From: Planctomycetaceae bacterium
Lineage (GTDB): Bacteria; Planctomycetota; Planctomycetia; Pirellulales; Pirellulaceae
DNA: 17,722 nucleotides
Direction of reading: 5' to 3'
Assembly (NCBI GenBank): GCA_018658605.1
Contig: JABHUV010000111.1
Location: 1 to 17,722, forward strand
Shown in pieces: positions 15,542 through 17,722 of the stretch; the stretch's first letter is position 1; the number at the start of each line of letters is the position of its first letter. The notes under the pieces are model-generated. The model was not told where the DNA came from. It searched no databases and saw only the letters and a program-made list of their open reading frames with translations. A program made the position numbers and the translations under genes.

Positions 15542-16066
15542 TCACTGGTTACGCGAATCCAACTCGGTTCGCAATAAATCCACCGGAATTGGAATGCCAC
15601 GAAGTGTACCTTCACACGCCAGATTACCATTCACCACACCTTGAAAATCACAGATGATCATACGATTACGACGAGCTTTCACAAGCCGGCAGATAATTAC
15701 AAATCGTTCACCTGGTATGACGGGGTCGCGAAAGCGGACATTGTCGAGTCCGCCAAAGCCTAGCATTTCAGATCCTAGTAAATCGTGCCGTTGTCCAAAA
15801 TAACTGCAGGCTTGGGCACAGGCTTCTAGCATAACAACCCCTGGCATCAGCGGCATTCCAGGCATGTGGCCACGAACCCAGAATTCTTCAGGGGTAATAT
15901 CTTTGTAAGCAACAAAGACCCCCGCCTCGATATCGTCATGCACAATCGCTGTTAACTGTTCCATTTCAAATCGCTGAGGGTTCAATTGACGAATATCGTC
16001 GATGCCCGCAGCGGGATTATCAAAATCGACCAGCGAAAGATCAATGAATAGGTCTTTGTCTGTCAA
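15542..16066 (-). CDS. fabZ: FabZ-like 3-hydroxyacyl-ACP dehydratase
   Basis: The product is 174 aa with a TTG start at 16066; the first in-frame ATG (residue 35) would remove part of the fold. FabZ dehydrates 3-hydroxyacyl-ACP in fatty acid elongation. The hot-dog fold active site is present: RGHMPGMPLMPGVVMLEACAQ with H67 and E81, at the normal 14-residue distance. FGGLDNVRFRDPVIPGERF and the late strand LACEGTLRG also fit. The N-terminus has about 30 extra residues compared with E. coli FabZ (151 aa), rich in Asp (DLFIDLSLVDFDNPAAGIDD). The substrate could differ from that of standard FabZ, and several FabZ-like paralogues are common in planctomycetes. It lies between the small basic protein gene (27 bases upstream) and trmB (32 bases downstream), all in one direction, so co-transcription is likely. 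Confidence 0.88.
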   Translation of the reverse strand: MTDKDLFIDLSLVDFDNPAAGIDDIRQLNPQRFEMEQLTAIVHDDIEAGVFVAYKDITPEEFWVRGHMPGMPLMPGVVMLEACAQACSYFGQRHDLLGSEMLGFGGLDNVRFRDPVIPGERFVIICRLVKARRNRMIICDFQGVVNGNLACEGTLRGIPIPVDLLRTELDSRNQ

Positions 16067-16093
16067 AATAGCTCTCTCTTTTACAGAACAATA

Positions 16094-16192
16094 TCAGGTT
16101 TTGATATGCTTGCGTTTGGCCTTGCGAGCTTTCGAGCTAGCGGGACGGCGGCCGTGATTGGCCTTTTTAATTTTATGATGTGGTTTTGCCAT
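16094..16192 (-). CDS. Tiny, highly basic protein, 32 aa, possibly ribosome- or RNA-associated
   Basis: The frame starts with the ATG at 16190-16192 and ends with a TGA at 16094-16096. Of 32 residues, 13 are Lys or Arg and four are His; there is no acidic residue. It starts MAKPHHKIKKANHGRRPA and continues with an ARKAKRKH run. This composition is typical of small ribosomal or nucleic-acid-binding proteins and hard to get by chance; I also recall similar short proteins in planctomycete genomes, though that was not searched. The upstream sequence contains GAGAAAAGAG, a weak ribosome binding region. It is 27 bases upstream of the FabZ-like gene on the same strand and probably leads that operon. 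It is too short for standard gene-length cut-offs. It does not match the ribosomal protein families I can recall. Existence is likely; function is inferred from charge only. Confidence 0.65.
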   Translation of the reverse strand: MAKPHHKIKKANHGRRPASSKARKAKRKHIKT

Positions 16193-16764
16193 GGCTCTTT
16201 TCTCTCAGTCTAAATCCAATGAAACACCGTTCGTATTACTTCTTAGTTGAATAGGCGAGTTAAACGTAATAAATACGGCTGCCCATATGCAGAAACATCG
16301 CCAAAGTTGTAAGTCCTCTAGAATATCACGCGATAGATAATATGCAAAGGTACAAACCGATCCTGATTGAGTGAATTACCGACGAATTAGCGTACAAATC
16401 GAATAGTAGACTCTAAATATTGCTTTGATAAGCGCTCACGACAATTTACGAAAATTGGCAAAATAGATGGCGAGTTTTCCCTATTACTTACTTGCAAACC
16501 GTGATTCATACGAGCCGTTTACAATATTTACTTCGCCTAGAATTATGGTGGCGACGTGCTATTTTTCACGATAGTTTTTATGCGACGCAAAAGTAGGATA
16601 AACATCGTCATCCACCCTACATCCACTCCGACCCGGTGCTTTACTAGATGCAGACCCACTCAGTTGGGTGTACAATTACTATTCTATCAAGATGTTTTTA
16701 ATTCAATGTTCTTGTAGATCAACAACATTGCTTGCTACTATTTTTGTTTAAGCTGACAAATATT
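16193..16764. other. Gene-free intergenic region, 572 bases
   Basis: It separates the minus-strand operon of the small basic protein from the plus-strand radical SAM gene, so it should hold promoters for both. The composition is AT-rich and no reading frame of meaningful length or composition is present on either strand. I see no tRNA cloverleaf, no array of repeats and no mobile-element ends. The only notable local structure is a five-base-pair hairpin, ACCCA/TGGGT at 16654-16669 with a six-base loop and no T run after it. A weak promoter-like pair (TTGTAG, then TACTAT 18 bases later, near 16710-16740) is too poor to call. A non-coding RNA cannot be excluded. Confidence 0.5.
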
Positions 16765-17722
16765 ATGTACCTAAAAATGGCTCAGCGTTTGTTATTCAAC
16801 ACCAACAAACGCCTGTTATGGAACCTTGCGTATAAGGCGGGCTTCAAAGGTATTCGATCAGTGCAAAAGCATAAAAAACGTCTTAAGAAAGGCGAGTTCT
16901 TTCCTCCGTTTCTTTATATATCTATTACCAATAGCTGTAACTTGCGCTGCCAAGGATGTTGGGTTGATGTAGCAGCCAAGCAAGAAAAGATTGACGTCGC
17001 CAAGATGGACGATATTATCGGACAAGCCAAAAAAATGGGTAACGCCTTTTTTGGCATCCTTGGTGGTGAGCCTTTTATGCATGGCGAGATTCTAGAAATT
17101 CTAGAACACAATCGCGATGTCTATTTTCAAATATTCACCAATGGGCACTTCATTACTCCTGACGTCGCTCAAGAGCTAAAGCGACTTGGCAATGTAACAC
17201 CCTTGGTCAGTGTCGAAGGTAACGAGATCGTCTCAGACAAACGACGCGGTCACTTACAAGTCTATAACCGAACAATGACTGGGTTGCAAAACTGCCTCGA
17301 CGCTGGATTGCTCACTGGTGTCTGCACCAGTGTCTGTCAAACGAATTACGAGGACCTTGTGAGTGAAGAGTGGATTGACAACCTGATTGACCTTGGCGTC
17401 ATGTACGGTTGGTACCATATTTATCGTCCTGTGGGCCCTGACGCCTGCCCAGAACTAGCACTCACGCCCGAACAACAAACCCATGTTCGTAAGTTCGTAG
17501 TAGAAACTCGCGCCCGCAAACCCATCGTCATGGTCGACGCCTACCATGATGGTGATGGTAACGCTCTGTGTCCTGCCGCTACAGGTTTCACTCATCACAT
17601 TAGCCCTTGGGGTGATATTGAACCTTGCCCGATCATTCAATTTGCATCCGAGTCGATTTATGATGAACGACCATTGAAGCAAATATTTAATGAATCCGAA
17701 TTTTTAACGGACTTCCGAAAAG
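16765..17722 (+). CDS. Radical SAM protein with SPASM/Twitch-like C-terminal region (partial)
   Basis: The frame is open from the ATG at 16765 to the window end (319 codons seen). An alternative start is the ATG at 16777 (MAQRLLFN); neither has a clear Shine-Dalgarno. After a basic N-terminus, PPFLYISITNSCNLRCQGCW carries the CxxxCxxC cluster motif (C58, C62, C65) that holds the 4Fe-4S cluster cleaving S-adenosylmethionine. GILGGEPF (97-104) is the usual SAM-contact motif. Further strands of the TIM barrel follow (IFTNGHFIT; PLVSVEGNEIVSDKRRGH). Near the end ALCPAATGFTHHISPWGDIE, followed directly by PCP, resembles the Cys-rich Twitch/SPASM segment that binds an auxiliary cluster. The substrate is not evident. 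It is not obviously HpnH, MoaA or a known peptide maturase, and no candidate substrate peptide gene is visible upstream; the downstream side is outside the window. Confidence 0.88.
   Translation, partial: MYLKMAQRLLFNTNKRLLWNLAYKAGFKGIRSVQKHKKRLKKGEFFPPFLYISITNSCNLRCQGCWVDVAAKQEKIDVAKMDDIIGQAKKMGNAFFGILGGEPFMHGEILEILEHNRDVYFQIFTNGHFITPDVAQELKRLGNVTPLVSVEGNEIVSDKRRGHLQVYNRTMTGLQNCLDAGLLTGVCTSVCQTNYEDLVSEEWIDNLIDLGVMYGWYHIYRPVGPDACPELALTPEQQTHVRKFVVETRARKPIVMVDAYHDGDGNALCPAATGFTHHISPWGDIEPCPIIQFASESIYDERPLKQIFNESEFLTDFRK

Noticed and set aside
16654..16669. Small hairpin ACCCA/TGGGT as a terminator or part of an RNA gene
   Set aside because: The stem is only five base pairs, has no T run, and shows no surrounding cloverleaf or conserved RNA pattern.
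1..17722. Defence island, CRISPR array, prophage or insertion sequence
   Set aside because: There are no repeat-spacer patterns, nucleases, transposases, integrases, tRNA attachment sites or abrupt change in composition. Nearly all genes are housekeeping or envelope genes.

Overview
The window looks like a chromosomal segment of a Planctomycetota bacterium, most likely Pirellulales-like. This is inferred from family resemblance and was not tested by any search. The reasons are: small Tyr/His/Arg-rich secreted proteins of a kind I associate with planctomycetes; an ExbB with its own signal peptide, next to two ExbD proteins; a NagB deaminase fused to a PIG-L/LmbE deacetylase; a tiny, extremely basic protein ahead of a FabZ-like dehydratase; and frequent TTG/GTG starts. 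By eye the G+C content is moderate. I found no tRNA, rRNA, CRISPR array, transposase or phage gene, so this reads as a core-genome region and not an island.

Layout. (1) Positions 1-572, plus strand: the end of one His/Tyr/Arg-rich protein and a complete 127-aa secreted protein. (2) Positions 640-7162, minus strand: a six-gene cluster. In transcription order it encodes a membrane-anchored VWA protein, a secreted TPR protein, ExbB/TolQ, ExbD/TolR, a second ExbD/TolR, and a large secreted TPR protein. Spacing is tight, including one ATGA overlap, so it is probably one operon. It resembles Tol-Pal or TonB-ExbB-ExbD, but a VWA protein sits where TonB/TolA would be. (3) Positions 7322-8940, plus strand: def and fmt, which remove and add the formyl group of initiator methionine. 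(4) Positions 8941-12067, minus strand: proB, preceded by a NagB-like/PIG-L fusion whose deaminase half has lost two catalytic aspartates. (5) Positions 12341-14837, plus strand: a canonical nagB divergent from the fusion, then a PurF-family amidotransferase. (6) Positions 14862-16192, minus strand: a probable operon of a 32-aa basic protein, a FabZ-like dehydratase and trmB. (7) A gene-free stretch of 572 bases, then a radical SAM protein that runs off the window end.

The main candidates for something undescribed are the VWA/TPR/ExbB/ExbD/ExbD/TPR cluster, which may be a proton-motive-force-driven envelope machine, and the divergent pair of an intact NagB with a catalytically altered NagB-deacetylase fusion. 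The 32-aa basic protein is a third, smaller candidate that length cut-offs would miss.
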